DNA from: Desulfonatronovibrio sp.
GTDB taxonomy: Bacteria > Desulfobacterota > Desulfovibrionia > Desulfovibrionales > Desulfonatronovibrionaceae
DNA: 22,292 bases
NCBI GenBank assembly: GCA_003558575.1
Contig: PWPY01000223.1
Span: 1 to 22,292 of the forward strand
Direction: 5' to 3'
Of the stretch, positions 1 through 6,912 are shown in pieces; the stretch's first letter is position 1, and each line of letters starts with the position of its first letter. Position numbers and translations under genes: made by a program. The notes below the pieces were generated by a model, which made no database searches, was not told where the DNA came from, and saw only the letters and a program-made list of their open reading frames with translations.

Positions 1-63
1 AACGGGGAAATGTGATTTCTGTCCTTCTGTCCCTGTACCATTATTTTTTTTCTCATTATTCAT
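1..63 (-). CDS. 5' end of a minus-strand gene (truncated by window edge)
   Basis: Reading leftward from an ATG at 63-61 gives 21 open codons up to the window edge, beginning M-N-N-E-K-K-N-N. An AAGGT-like ribosome binding site lies about 7 bases upstream of that ATG (on the plus strand, near 69-74). The visible residues are polar and low in complexity (Asn, Lys, Gly, Thr), so no family can be named. The gene would be divergent from the YeiH-like transporter, sharing the roughly 380-base intergenic region. The call rests only on an open frame plus a plausible ribosome binding site. Confidence 0.4.
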   Translation of the reverse strand, partial: MNNEKKNNGTGTEGQKSHFPV

Positions 64-443
64 AACTTACCTTAGATTTCTAATTCTAAAAATGATCACA
101 ATGCCTGCAGTCACCATAAAGCAAGTCCACGCCAATCTATCAGCTTAGTATCCTTTCCCTTGACCAGCCATGTAACTCAGAGTTTACACAAGAGCAAACA
201 AAAGTTTGCACCTTAAACTCTTCGAGATTTCCTTTAAAATCAAACTACGCATAAACCACTGAAAATACGGGATTAAAATAGGAAAAACAAAGGGAACAAA
301 AATGGTTCGCTTCTTGCTATATTTTTCACATTTACAATTAAGGCCTGATGTTTCAGGAGAAAAACCCAATCAGGGTTTTGGAGTCATCTCCCGAACCATC
401 AGTTATAAAATTTCAACCCAAATTAATTTCGTAAGGAGTAATC
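64..443. other. Intergenic region upstream of the yeiH-like gene
   Basis: This AT-rich stretch separates a leftward partial gene from the rightward transporter. A 61-codon minus-strand frame at 184-369 has no ribosome binding site or recognisable sequence, and I do not consider it coding. A small perfect hairpin lies at 361-379. The transporter has a clear AAGGAG ribosome binding site at 433-438. A TTGGAG/TTATAA pair (378-383 and 403-408) has too long a spacer to call as a promoter with any confidence. Nothing else recognisable was seen. Confidence 0.5.
361..379 (+). promoter_or_regulatory. Short hairpin in the yeiH-like leader region
   Basis: AAAACCC (361-367) and GGGTTTT (373-379) form a perfect 7-bp stem around a 5-base loop, 64 bases before the transporter start. 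It could be a weak terminator for transcripts arriving from the left, or a leader hairpin. No U-run follows beyond the stem, so a terminator role is uncertain. Confidence 0.3.
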
Positions 444-2189
444 ATGGCGGAACAGAAACAACCTGAATATGTAGTGGATAAGGCCGGATTTGAATGGTCT
501 GAACTCTACAAAAAAGAAGACTGGATGGCCATCTGGCTCGGCTTTATCATCTTAATCGTAGGTCTTATGATATTCCTGCCCAGGCCACCGGCAGACATAG
601 ATCAGAAGCTCAGCCAGTCCCAGGCCATCATGCAGGCTGAAAAAGCAAGGACAGGCACTGCATTTGAAACTATTGAATGGCATCAGGCCAATGATACCAT
701 GTCCGGCTTGCGTGCCCGCAACCAGGATTATGGCAAAACCATTGCCAAATGGCTGAGCACTCCAGGCAGATGGGCGTCCAACCCCATGGAAGCTTTAATT
801 CTGACTGAGTCAAGGGCTGCTGAAATCCGCAGCAATGCACAGCCAAGATATGCTGAGGCTCAGGAAAAAACCAAAGCAGCCTTAGCCAGAGCAGAAGCAG
901 CCCAGGCAGCTGCTGCTGATTATAACTTTCAGAATGCTGACCTGAATGAGCAGGCCGAAGCAGCTATCAGTGAATGGCGAAGCGCCAGAAGCGCTGAAAG
1001 CAGTGCCAGATCCAGGGCAAATACTCAGCCGTACAATAAAATACCTTACCTCATTGGCATAATGATTATTTTTATGCTTTTCTTTGCTGCTGGTAGCACC
1101 CTCATGCCTCTGAACACAGCAACTTTCATCAAAGGCTTTGCCTTTGTTTTCCTTCTGGCAATTGTAGCAGAAATCATTGGAGGCAATTCAACCCTTAGAA
1201 GCTGGGGATTTGGGCCATTGATCTGGGCTATTCTTGGTGGAATGCTCATAGCCAACACCATTGGCACACCCAGATTTATTCAGGAAGCTGCCCAGACAGA
1301 ATACTTTATTAAGACCGGACTGGTTCTGCTGGGTGCAGAAATCCTTTTTGGAAAAATTCTGGCCATTGGTTTGCCAGGTATCTTTATTGCCTGGGTTGTA
1401 ACACCTACAGTTCTGGTTCTAACTTATATCTTTGGCCAGAAAGTAGTAAAAATTCCTTCCAAAACATTGAATATAACGGTGTCAGCAGACATGTGCGTCT
1501 GCGGTGTCTCCGCAGCCATTGCTACTGCAGCTGCCTGTCGGGCCACAAAAGAAGAACTGACCATCGCCCTTGGTATGTCCATGCTTTTTACAGCCGTTAT
1601 GATGATTGCCCTGCCCACGTTCATTGTTGCCGTTGGTATGCACCCTGTTCTGGGTGGTGCATGGATCGGCGGAACCATTGACTCCACAGGTGCGGTTGTT
1701 GCTGCTGGAGCATTTCTGGGTGAAACTGGAATGTTTGTCGCTGCAACCATTAAAATGATTCAGAACGTCATGATTGGTGTAATTGCCTTTGGTGTAGCTG
1801 TTTACTGGTGCACCAAGGTTGACTGCGTGCCTGGACAGACAGTCAGCAAGATGGAAATCTGGTATCGTTTTCCAAAATTCGTGCTGGGCTTCCTTGCTGC
1901 TTCCATCATCTTCTCCATCATGCTTGAATCCATGGGCCCTCGCGGCGATGTAATGCTCGACCAAGGCGTTCTTCGTGGCTTCACACGTCCCTTGAGAGAG
2001 TGGTTCTTTATCCTGGCCTTTGCTTCCATCGGTCTGACCTCAAACTTCAGAGAGATGGCAAAACACTTTAAAGGCGGAAAACCTGTTATACTGTACGTCT
2101 GCGGTCAGAGCCTCAACCTTATCCTGACCCTGACCATGGCTTACATTATGTTCTTTGTTGTATTCCCTGGAATCACAGAAACCCTGTAA
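444..2189 (+). CDS. YeiH-family putative sulfate exporter with N-terminal coiled-coil-like extension
   Basis: This is an integral membrane protein of the YeiH/UPF0324 (Cons_hypoth698) family, often annotated as putative sulfate exporter; the substrate is not proven for most members. The conserved ~380-residue transporter core starts around residue 195 and consists of many hydrophobic helices. It carries the family features C-V-C-G-V-S-A-A near residue 352 and a G-G-T-I-D-S-T-G-A-V-V-A-A-G motif near residue 410. At 581 aa it is far longer than the ~340-aa enteric YeiH. The extra N-terminus has one membrane segment (about 28-46) and then a soluble, Ala/Glu/Gln-rich, probably helical region (about 50-195). 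The start is supported by AAGGAG seven bases upstream of the ATG. A small membrane-protein gene follows after a stem-loop. In a sulfate reducer this could move sulfate or a related oxyanion, but that is inference. Confidence 0.85.
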   Translation: MAEQKQPEYVVDKAGFEWSELYKKEDWMAIWLGFIILIVGLMIFLPRPPADIDQKLSQSQAIMQAEKARTGTAFETIEWHQANDTMSGLRARNQDYGKTIAKWLSTPGRWASNPMEALILTESRAAEIRSNAQPRYAEAQEKTKAALARAEAAQAAAADYNFQNADLNEQAEAAISEWRSARSAESSARSRANTQPYNKIPYLIGIMIIFMLFFAAGSTLMPLNTATFIKGFAFVFLLAIVAEIIGGNSTLRSWGFGPLIWAILGGMLIANTIGTPRFIQEAAQTEYFIKTGLVLLGAEILFGKILAIGLPGIFIAWVVTPTVLVLTYIFGQKVVKIPSKTLNITVSADMCVCGVSAAIATAAACRATKEELTIALGMSMLFTAVMMIALPTFIVAVGMHPVLGGAWIGGTIDSTGAVVAAGAFLGETGMFVAATIKMIQNVMIGVIAFGVAVYWCTKVDCVPGQTVSKMEIWYRFPKFVLGFLAASIIFSIMLESMGPRGDVMLDQGVLRGFTRPLREWFFILAFASIGLTSNFREMAKHFKGGKPVILYVCGQSLNLILTLTMAYIMFFVVFPGITETL

Positions 2190-2204
2190 ATCCCTAATTG
2201 TAGT

Positions 2205-2239
2205 TGCGGGCAGTCTTCCTCATAAGAAGGCTGTCCGCA
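2205..2239 (+). other. Stem-loop after the yeiH-like stop codon
   Basis: Positions 2205-2218 and 2226-2239 can pair over 14 bp (two of them G-U wobbles) around a 7-base loop, starting 15 bases after the stop codon. There is no T-run behind it, so it is not a classical intrinsic terminator. It may protect the transporter mRNA 3' end and set unequal expression of the transporter and the following small gene, but this function is inferred. Confidence 0.45.
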
Positions 2240-2398
2240 CAAAACATATCTGGAAAATCATAAAGATGCCTGAAAAAAATAAACTTGACGATTTCATGTA
2301 TCTTTTGTTCTTCCAGATTGCATTAAGACCTGGAAACTGTTTTTACTGATTCAGATCAAAAACTAAAATGAACGATTCTCAGAGTAAAAGGATAAACC

Positions 2399-2641
2399 AT
2401 GCATAACAACTCTTCAAACCTCCTTAACAGGCTCAGCAGGTTCATAGCAGGAGCAGCAATGATCTGGCTGCTGATTTTTGTTGCCCTGCCGTGGGCCCAG
2501 AAGCTTCCGGTGATAAATCCCATCATGGAAATTATCACTGAAGCTGACCTTGATGCCAATCAATACTTCTACACGCAGTCTGAAGAGACATACCAGGCAG
2601 AGTCACGAATCAAATTCCGACTGGAACAGGCCAAAAGATAG
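2399..2641 (+). CDS. Small single-pass membrane protein of unknown function
   Basis: The 80-aa product has a basic N-terminus (N-R-L-S-R), one hydrophobic segment at about residues 14-32 ending in A-L-P-W-A-Q, and a polar charged C-terminal tail of about 45 residues. An AAAGGAT ribosome binding site precedes the ATG by about 6 bases. It follows the yeiH-like gene by 209 bases and ends just before a strong terminator, so the two genes may share a transcript and the protein could be a transporter partner. I do not recognise the family. Coding is supported by the ribosome binding site, membrane topology and terminator placement. Confidence 0.65.
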   Translation: MHNNSSNLLNRLSRFIAGAAMIWLLIFVALPWAQKLPVINPIMEIITEADLDANQYFYTQSEETYQAESRIKFRLEQAKR

Positions 2642-2657
2642 ATTTCACACACACCCC

Positions 2658-2707
2658 AAAAGAAAACCCCCCGACTAGATTAGAATCTAATCAGGGGGTT
2701 TTCTTTT
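2658..2707. terminator. Strong bidirectional intrinsic terminator
   Basis: Perfect 14-bp arms AAAAGAAAACCCCC (2658-2671) and GGGGGTTTTCTTTT (2694-2707) enclose a second small perfect hairpin, GATTAG-AAT-CTAATC (2678-2692). The A-rich left side and T-rich right side let it work on both strands. It lies 17 bases after the small membrane-protein gene and about 200 bases beyond the end of the minus-strand gene at 2908, so it can insulate both. Confidence 0.85.
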
Positions 2708-2907
2708 GTATCCTGCTGACCACACTAAAAAGCGTTCCACCTGGACGCCCAGCCAGGACCAAACCGCCAAGCAACCAACTGCCACAGCGAGTGGAGCAAT
2801 CTGCATGGCAAAAGTATAACTGGCTGAATTTGTGAATTATAGGCTTCAAGTTACCTGTAAGATATACCCCTCTATCCCAGGGATTCGACACATTGTAGTC
2901 GCTTATC

Positions 2908-3504
2908 TTAAAAGTACTTTCTAACGTCCTGCTCTCTGAAATTGTAGATGGTATCTTCCATTTTCTTGGTTATTTTTTTGGCCTGATCTGTAGTCTGGTA
3001 TACCTTTAAAACATACTTGTTCACTTCACCTTCAGCACTGGTGAGTTTATTCAGAAAAGTTCGAAAATCTCCTCCTCTGCGGTATGCATCCTTGACTAAG
3101 GACTCGTACGTTTTTCCTCTTGCCTGGAGGAGCTTAAGATAATGGGCATACAGAATCTCAATCTCTTTAAGCTGTTTCTGACAGACCCTCACCTCTTTAT
3201 CATTAGCTGAATCCACCTGAGGAAAACATTTCTCAAGGGTAATTTCAGCCTTTTGCCCGGATTTTAATTCTTCCAGAGCCATGTCCAGAGCTTTGTTTTT
3301 TGTATTCATGAAGTTTGCTGCGAAATCATGAATACTGTTTTTGTATTTCTGGATATTAAACATGTGATAAACAAAAAGAAAAGGCAGAAGAATCATCCAG
3401 ACGGAAGTTTCCGGTTTGGGAATCAGCTCCTTGGCCAACGTGTAAGCAAAAATTTTCTCCTGACCTACTATTAAATCATGCTTTTCTTCAATGGTTAAAG
3501 ACAA
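2908..3504 (-). CDS. Conserved-looking hypothetical protein with one hydrophobic segment
   Basis: The 198-aa protein has a short polar N-terminus, then a Trp/Phe/Leu-rich hydrophobic stretch at about residues 34-51 (S-V-W-M-I-L-L-P-F-L-F-V-Y), and a long charged helical remainder with several Lys/Glu-rich segments. It could be monotopic or peripherally membrane-bound. The ATG is preceded on its strand by a GGAGAAAT sequence (near 3513-3520), a good ribosome binding site. It lies about 150 bases beyond the end of the radical SAM gene on the same strand, with no clear terminator between them. I do not recognise the family and do not assign a function. Confidence 0.7.
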   Translation of the reverse strand: MSLTIEEKHDLIVGQEKIFAYTLAKELIPKPETSVWMILLPFLFVYHMFNIQKYKNSIHDFAANFMNTKNKALDMALEELKSGQKAEITLEKCFPQVDSANDKEVRVCQKQLKEIEILYAHYLKLLQARGKTYESLVKDAYRRGGDFRTFLNKLTSAEGEVNKYVLKVYQTTDQAKKITKKMEDTIYNFREQDVRKYF

Positions 3505-3655
3505 TTTTATTTCTCCTTATCATTTGAAATCTTGTATTTATTCATACTAATTCAAAAACTACTCCATAACTATTCATCGCTTTACCGACTTGCCCGTGCT
3601 TAGGTGTCTCAAGCAATACAATGATCAATTACAATATCCCTGGTTGTCCTGACAG

Positions 3656-4687
3656 CTACTCTGAAAGATCGTCAATGAACCTTTTGGCACAGTGAACACA
3701 AGGCTTATTGATCTTAGGGTTGAAAAAGCCATGCCTGAAAGCAGAATAATCCTCACTCTTCCAGATTTCTGCCATAGACTGGTCTTTGATGCTGCCGAAA
3801 TTAAGACCTGAAAAAGGATAGCGACCTGAACTAATATGTCTGTTTAGACAGGCATCCTCTGGAAAGTCAGTATATACGCACGGCCTGATTAATCCGTCAA
3901 CACTGGCATAAGTCGATTTTTGAATATTTTCCGAGCATGTTTTGCCCGAAAGATAGGGATTATAAATGTGGAAAAAAGTATTTCCCGGCTCGTCCAGCTC
4001 ATTTTTCATACTTTGGAGTCTGCTTTTGAGAAGTGCAAACTCCTGTTTACTCTTTGCAAGGTACATCTCCTGCTCCATTGCCGGATCCAGGGCTAAGGTA
4101 AGTCCGCTGATCACAATCTGATCAAGGCCCAGTGCATTCAAAAATTCCGGCAGCTTTTCAATGTCATCAAGGTTGGATCCAAGCAGCATATAGGCTAAAT
4201 GAATATGGGGCCTATTCCTGCCCATGGAAATTCTTATTTTATGAACTGTCTCAATGGCTGTAAGCACTTTTTTCCAGCTGGTTCCTTTTCTAATTCTATC
4301 ATTGGAATCATCAATTCCTGCCATTGATAGAGATAAAATATCCAGCCCCTGGCCCACAAGACGCTTTATATTCTCATCCGTGAGCAAAGTAGCATTGCTT
4401 GTCAGGCCTGCTTTTGACCCTTTATTTTTAACTAAATCCAGCATCGTAAAAAAATCTGGGTGAAGCAGGGGCTCTCCCCAGCCCTGGAGATAAACCAGTT
4501 CGGTCCTGGAAAAAGCAGGGGCCAGCGACTGAAAAACTTCCATGGGCATATCCCTGCCCTTCCAGGTTTTTCGTAAACTCCAATGGGGGCAGTAAGTACA
4601 GGCAGCGTTACACCTGCTTGTTACTCCCACCTGTATCCAATCCAATTGGGGGTAACCCTTAGATAAATATTTATTTAAAATATTCAT
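3656..4687 (-). CDS. Radical SAM/SPASM-type protein, probable partner of the AOR-family enzyme
   Basis: This enzyme uses a [4Fe-4S] cluster and S-adenosylmethionine. The cluster motif C-N-A-A-C-T-Y-C (C26, C30, C33) follows the family-typical V-T-S-R, and Q-G-W-G-E-P-L matches the SAM-binding GGE-like motif. The C-terminal third holds further cysteines (T-C-S-E-N, R-P-C-V-Y, D-A-C-L-N, P-C-V-H-C-A-K) typical of a SPASM/twitch auxiliary cluster domain. The ATG at 4687 gives 343 aa; an in-frame TTG at 4717 would add 10 residues but is less typical. It is divergent from the AOR-family gene with 158 bases between starts. Radical SAM maturases are known next to tungsten oxidoreductases in related bacteria, so a role in maturing that enzyme is likely. 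The exact reaction is unknown. Confidence 0.8.
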   Translation of the reverse strand: MNILNKYLSKGYPQLDWIQVGVTSRCNAACTYCPHWSLRKTWKGRDMPMEVFQSLAPAFSRTELVYLQGWGEPLLHPDFFTMLDLVKNKGSKAGLTSNATLLTDENIKRLVGQGLDILSLSMAGIDDSNDRIRKGTSWKKVLTAIETVHKIRISMGRNRPHIHLAYMLLGSNLDDIEKLPEFLNALGLDQIVISGLTLALDPAMEQEMYLAKSKQEFALLKSRLQSMKNELDEPGNTFFHIYNPYLSGKTCSENIQKSTYASVDGLIRPCVYTDFPEDACLNRHISSGRYPFSGLNFGSIKDQSMAEIWKSEDYSAFRHGFFNPKINKPCVHCAKRFIDDLSE

Positions 4688-4782
4688 AATCCCATCTTTG
4701 CAATAAACGTTCTTCAATCACTGCCCTACAACATGGTTAACAGCTTTTTCTTTACATGTCGGGAAAAAAGCTGATATTCTAT

Positions 4783-4811
4783 TTGCGAACTCTAAAAGAA
4801 CCATATATGTT
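4783..4811 (+). promoter_or_regulatory. Possible promoter of the AOR-family gene
   Basis: TTGCGA (4783-4788) and TATGTT (4806-4811) are separated by 17 bases, giving 4 of 6 matches to each consensus box. The predicted transcript would start near 4818, leaving a leader of about 28 bases. The inverted repeat at 4806-4823 overlaps the -10 box. This is a weak call made by eye. Confidence 0.3.
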
Positions 4812-4823
4812 TTGTAAAACATA
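4806..4823. promoter_or_regulatory. Inverted repeat upstream of the AOR-family gene, possible operator
   Basis: TATGTTTT-GT-AAAACATA is a perfect 8-bp dyad with a 2-base centre, ending 22 bases before the ATG. The short spacer suits a dimeric helix-turn-helix regulator rather than an RNA hairpin. It overlaps the proposed -10 box, a typical repressor position. The regulator is unknown. Confidence 0.4.
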
Positions 4824-4845
4824 ATTTAAAAACAGGAGGGATATT

Positions 4846-6585
4846 ATGGCCAGAGTTCTTCGCATCAACACCAGAAACAAAAAAGTTACAGAAGAAGACT
4901 TGGCGGGTGATTACGCAGGGCTTGGCGGAAGAGGCCTTACCTCTCGCATTGTACGCAAGGAGGTTCCACCAGCATGCCATCCTCTAAGCGCTCAGAACAA
5001 GCTGATCGTTGCTCCAGGCCTTTTGACCGGAACTACTGCTGCCAACACCGGCCGTATTTCTGTGGGTGGGAAATCTCCCCTTACTGGAACCATCAAAGAA
5101 TCCAATGCTGGTGGAACCATGTCCCAAAAACTCGCCAAGCTTAATATTATGGGTCTGGTCCTTGAAGACAAGCCAGAACCGGGATCTCCCTTTCAAACCC
5201 TGTATATCAATAAAGAGGGTGCAAAGCTAATGGAAATTCCGGAAATATCCGGCATGGGAACTTACGATGCATCCAAAAAGCTCTTTGAAAAATTTGGCCA
5301 GAAAGTTGGAATAATGGTTATTGGACCTGCCGGTGAAAACACCAGGCTCGCTTCATCAATTCAGTTTACTGATCCCAAAGGCAATCCCAGCCGTGCAGCA
5401 GGCAGGGGCGGTCTTGGAGCTTTAATGGGCTCCAAAAAAATCAAGGCCATTGTTATTGACTCAGAAGACGCAAAAGCGCCCGAAGCTGCTGATAAAGAAG
5501 CATTCAAGGCTGCAGCCAAAAGATGGGCTGAAATCCTGGTAAGCCATCCAGTTACTGGACAGGGACTGCCATCTTATGGAACATCCATTCTCATTAACAT
5601 TATTAATGAAGCCGGCACTCTGCCCACCAAAAACTTCCGGGATGGCCGTTTTGACAAGGCAGCAGATATCAGCGGCGAAAAAATGGTGGAGATTATCAAC
5701 CAGAGAAAAGGTGTGGCCAAAGAAGGTTGCCATGCTGGATGCGTGATTCAGTGTTCCCAGAAATATTGCGATGAAAAAGGTGAATATCTTACATCAGGCT
5801 TTGAGTATGAAACAGTATGGGCCTTTGGTTCCAACCTGCTTATCAGCAATATGGACCAGATAGCCATGCTTGATCGCCTGTGCGATGATCTTGGTCTGGA
5901 TACCATTGAAACCGGAACCACTGTGGCCATGGCCATGGAGGGTGGCGTTATCCCCTGGGGTGACGGTCAGGCAGCCATTGACTTGCTCAAAAGACTTTAT
6001 GATCCCAAGGATTACCTCGGAGCAATAATAGGTAACGGAACATCCTTTGCAGCTGAAGCCTTTGGTGTGGACAGAGTTCCTGTGGTAAAGAAACAGTCTC
6101 TGCCTGCTTACGATCCCAGGGCAGCTAAGGGCGTTGGCGTTACATATGCCACAAATCCCATGGGTGCTGACCATACAGCTGGCTACGCCATTTGCCAGAA
6201 CATTCTTAAGGTTGGTGGCGATATTGATCCTCTGGGCAAGGAAGGCAACATCGAAGTCTCCAAGAACCTGCAGATTGCCACAGCAGCTGTGGATGCAACT
6301 GGATTTTGCCTGTTTGTAGCCTTTGCAGTTCTGGATACTGATGATGCGCTTGAGACCATAGCCAAACTGATCAGTGCCAGATTTGGAATTAACTTTACAG
6401 CAGACGACATCGGCAAGACAGGAATTGAAATTCTAAAAGATGAGTTTTCCTTTAACCGGGATGCCGGGTTCACAGCTGCCCATGATCAGCTCCCGGACTT
6501 CTTCACCAATGAAGAGCTGCCCCCGCACAAGGTCAAATGGGATTTTACTGCTCAGGAACTGCAAAAAGCAAAAGTTGATTTCTAA
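4846..6585 (+). CDS. Aldehyde:ferredoxin oxidoreductase family tungsten/molybdenum enzyme (YdhV-like)
   Basis: This cytosolic oxidoreductase should carry a bis-pyranopterin tungsten (or molybdenum) cofactor and one [4Fe-4S] cluster. Visible motifs are the pterin-binding A-A-G-R-G-G-L-G-A-L-M-G-S near residue 184, E-Y-E-T near 325, G-A-D-H-T near 440 and D-A-T-G-F-C near 483-488. Cluster ligands would be C295, C299, C303 and C488. The first three have C-x3-C-x3-C spacing, unlike the C-x2-C-x3-C of Pyrococcus AOR; as I recall, this is shared by YdhV-like members, so an aldehyde substrate should not be assumed. At 579 aa it is slightly shorter than classical AOR (~605). An AGGAGG ribosome binding site precedes the ATG. 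MoaD- and ThiF-like genes follow, and a radical SAM gene is divergent, which supports a dedicated cofactor module. Confidence 0.88.
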   Translation: MARVLRINTRNKKVTEEDLAGDYAGLGGRGLTSRIVRKEVPPACHPLSAQNKLIVAPGLLTGTTAANTGRISVGGKSPLTGTIKESNAGGTMSQKLAKLNIMGLVLEDKPEPGSPFQTLYINKEGAKLMEIPEISGMGTYDASKKLFEKFGQKVGIMVIGPAGENTRLASSIQFTDPKGNPSRAAGRGGLGALMGSKKIKAIVIDSEDAKAPEAADKEAFKAAAKRWAEILVSHPVTGQGLPSYGTSILINIINEAGTLPTKNFRDGRFDKAADISGEKMVEIINQRKGVAKEGCHAGCVIQCSQKYCDEKGEYLTSGFEYETVWAFGSNLLISNMDQIAMLDRLCDDLGLDTIETGTTVAMAMEGGVIPWGDGQAAIDLLKRLYDPKDYLGAIIGNGTSFAAEAFGVDRVPVVKKQSLPAYDPRAAKGVGVTYATNPMGADHTAGYAICQNILKVGGDIDPLGKEGNIEVSKNLQIATAAVDATGFCLFVAFAVLDTDDALETIAKLISARFGINFTADDIGKTGIEILKDEFSFNRDAGFTAAHDQLPDFFTNEELPPHKVKWDFTAQELQKAKVDF

Positions 6586-6595
6586 GATAACAGTC

Positions 6596-6631
6596 AAGCC
6601 TGGTGCAAAATAAAGTTTGCACCAGGCTTTT
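6596..6631 (+). terminator. Intrinsic terminator between the AOR-family gene and moaD-like gene
   Basis: AAGCCTGGTGCAAA (6596-6609) and TTTGCACCAGGCTT (6616-6629) form a perfect 14-bp stem with a 6-base loop, followed by T to 6631. It lies 11 bases after the oxidoreductase stop codon. The short T-run (TTTT) suggests partial read-through into moaD-thiF, which would keep the cofactor genes at a lower level than the enzyme. Confidence 0.75.
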
Positions 6632-6684
6632 ATCGAACACCTTTTTCGACTTGAACTGACTGTAAGAAAAACCAGGGTCCATAC

Positions 6685-6909
6685 ATGAAAATACAGGTTT
6701 CCTGTTTTGCAACTCTTTCCAAATACGCGCCTGATGACGGCAACCTTGACATTGAAAAAGGGGATACACCTGAAAGTGTTTTTAAAAAACTGAGCATCCC
6801 TTCTGAAGAGGTCAAGGTAATCTTTGTAAACGGCCAAAGTTCCAAAAGAGATACCTTGCTAAAAGAAAATGACCGCCTGGGCATATTTCCGGCAATTGGA
6901 GGAGGATAA
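6685..6909 (+). CDS. MoaD/ThiS-family sulfur-carrier protein
   Basis: This is a 74-aa ubiquitin-like beta-grasp protein ending in I-G-G-G, so it has the C-terminal Gly-Gly that is adenylated and converted to thiocarboxylate for sulfur donation during molybdopterin synthesis. F-V-N-G-Q near residue 50 and the F-P-A-I-G-G-G tail are typical of MoaD. The gene lies between the AOR-family gene and a ThiF-like activating enzyme, 3 bases before the latter's start. It is therefore probably a second, enzyme-dedicated sulfur carrier for the tungstopterin cofactor. The ribosome binding site is weak (CAGGG), and the stem-loop upstream suggests low expression. Confidence 0.85.
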   Translation: MKIQVSCFATLSKYAPDDGNLDIEKGDTPESVFKKLSIPSEEVKVIFVNGQSSKRDTLLKENDRLGIFPAIGGG

Positions 6910-6912
6910 TTT

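Noticed and set aside
1482..1964. A 160-codon open frame on the minus strand inside the yeiH-like gene
   Set aside because: It is antisense to a conserved membrane-protein region, is His/Cys/Asn/Thr-rich with no ribosome binding site, and results from the codon bias of the true gene.
2691..2891. A 66-codon minus-strand frame next to the bidirectional terminator
   Set aside because: It begins in an intergenic region without a ribosome binding site and its end runs into the terminator hairpin; composition does not look like a real protein.
5794..6174. A 126-codon minus-strand frame within the AOR-family gene
   Set aside because: It is a shadow of a clearly coding plus-strand frame with conserved motifs.
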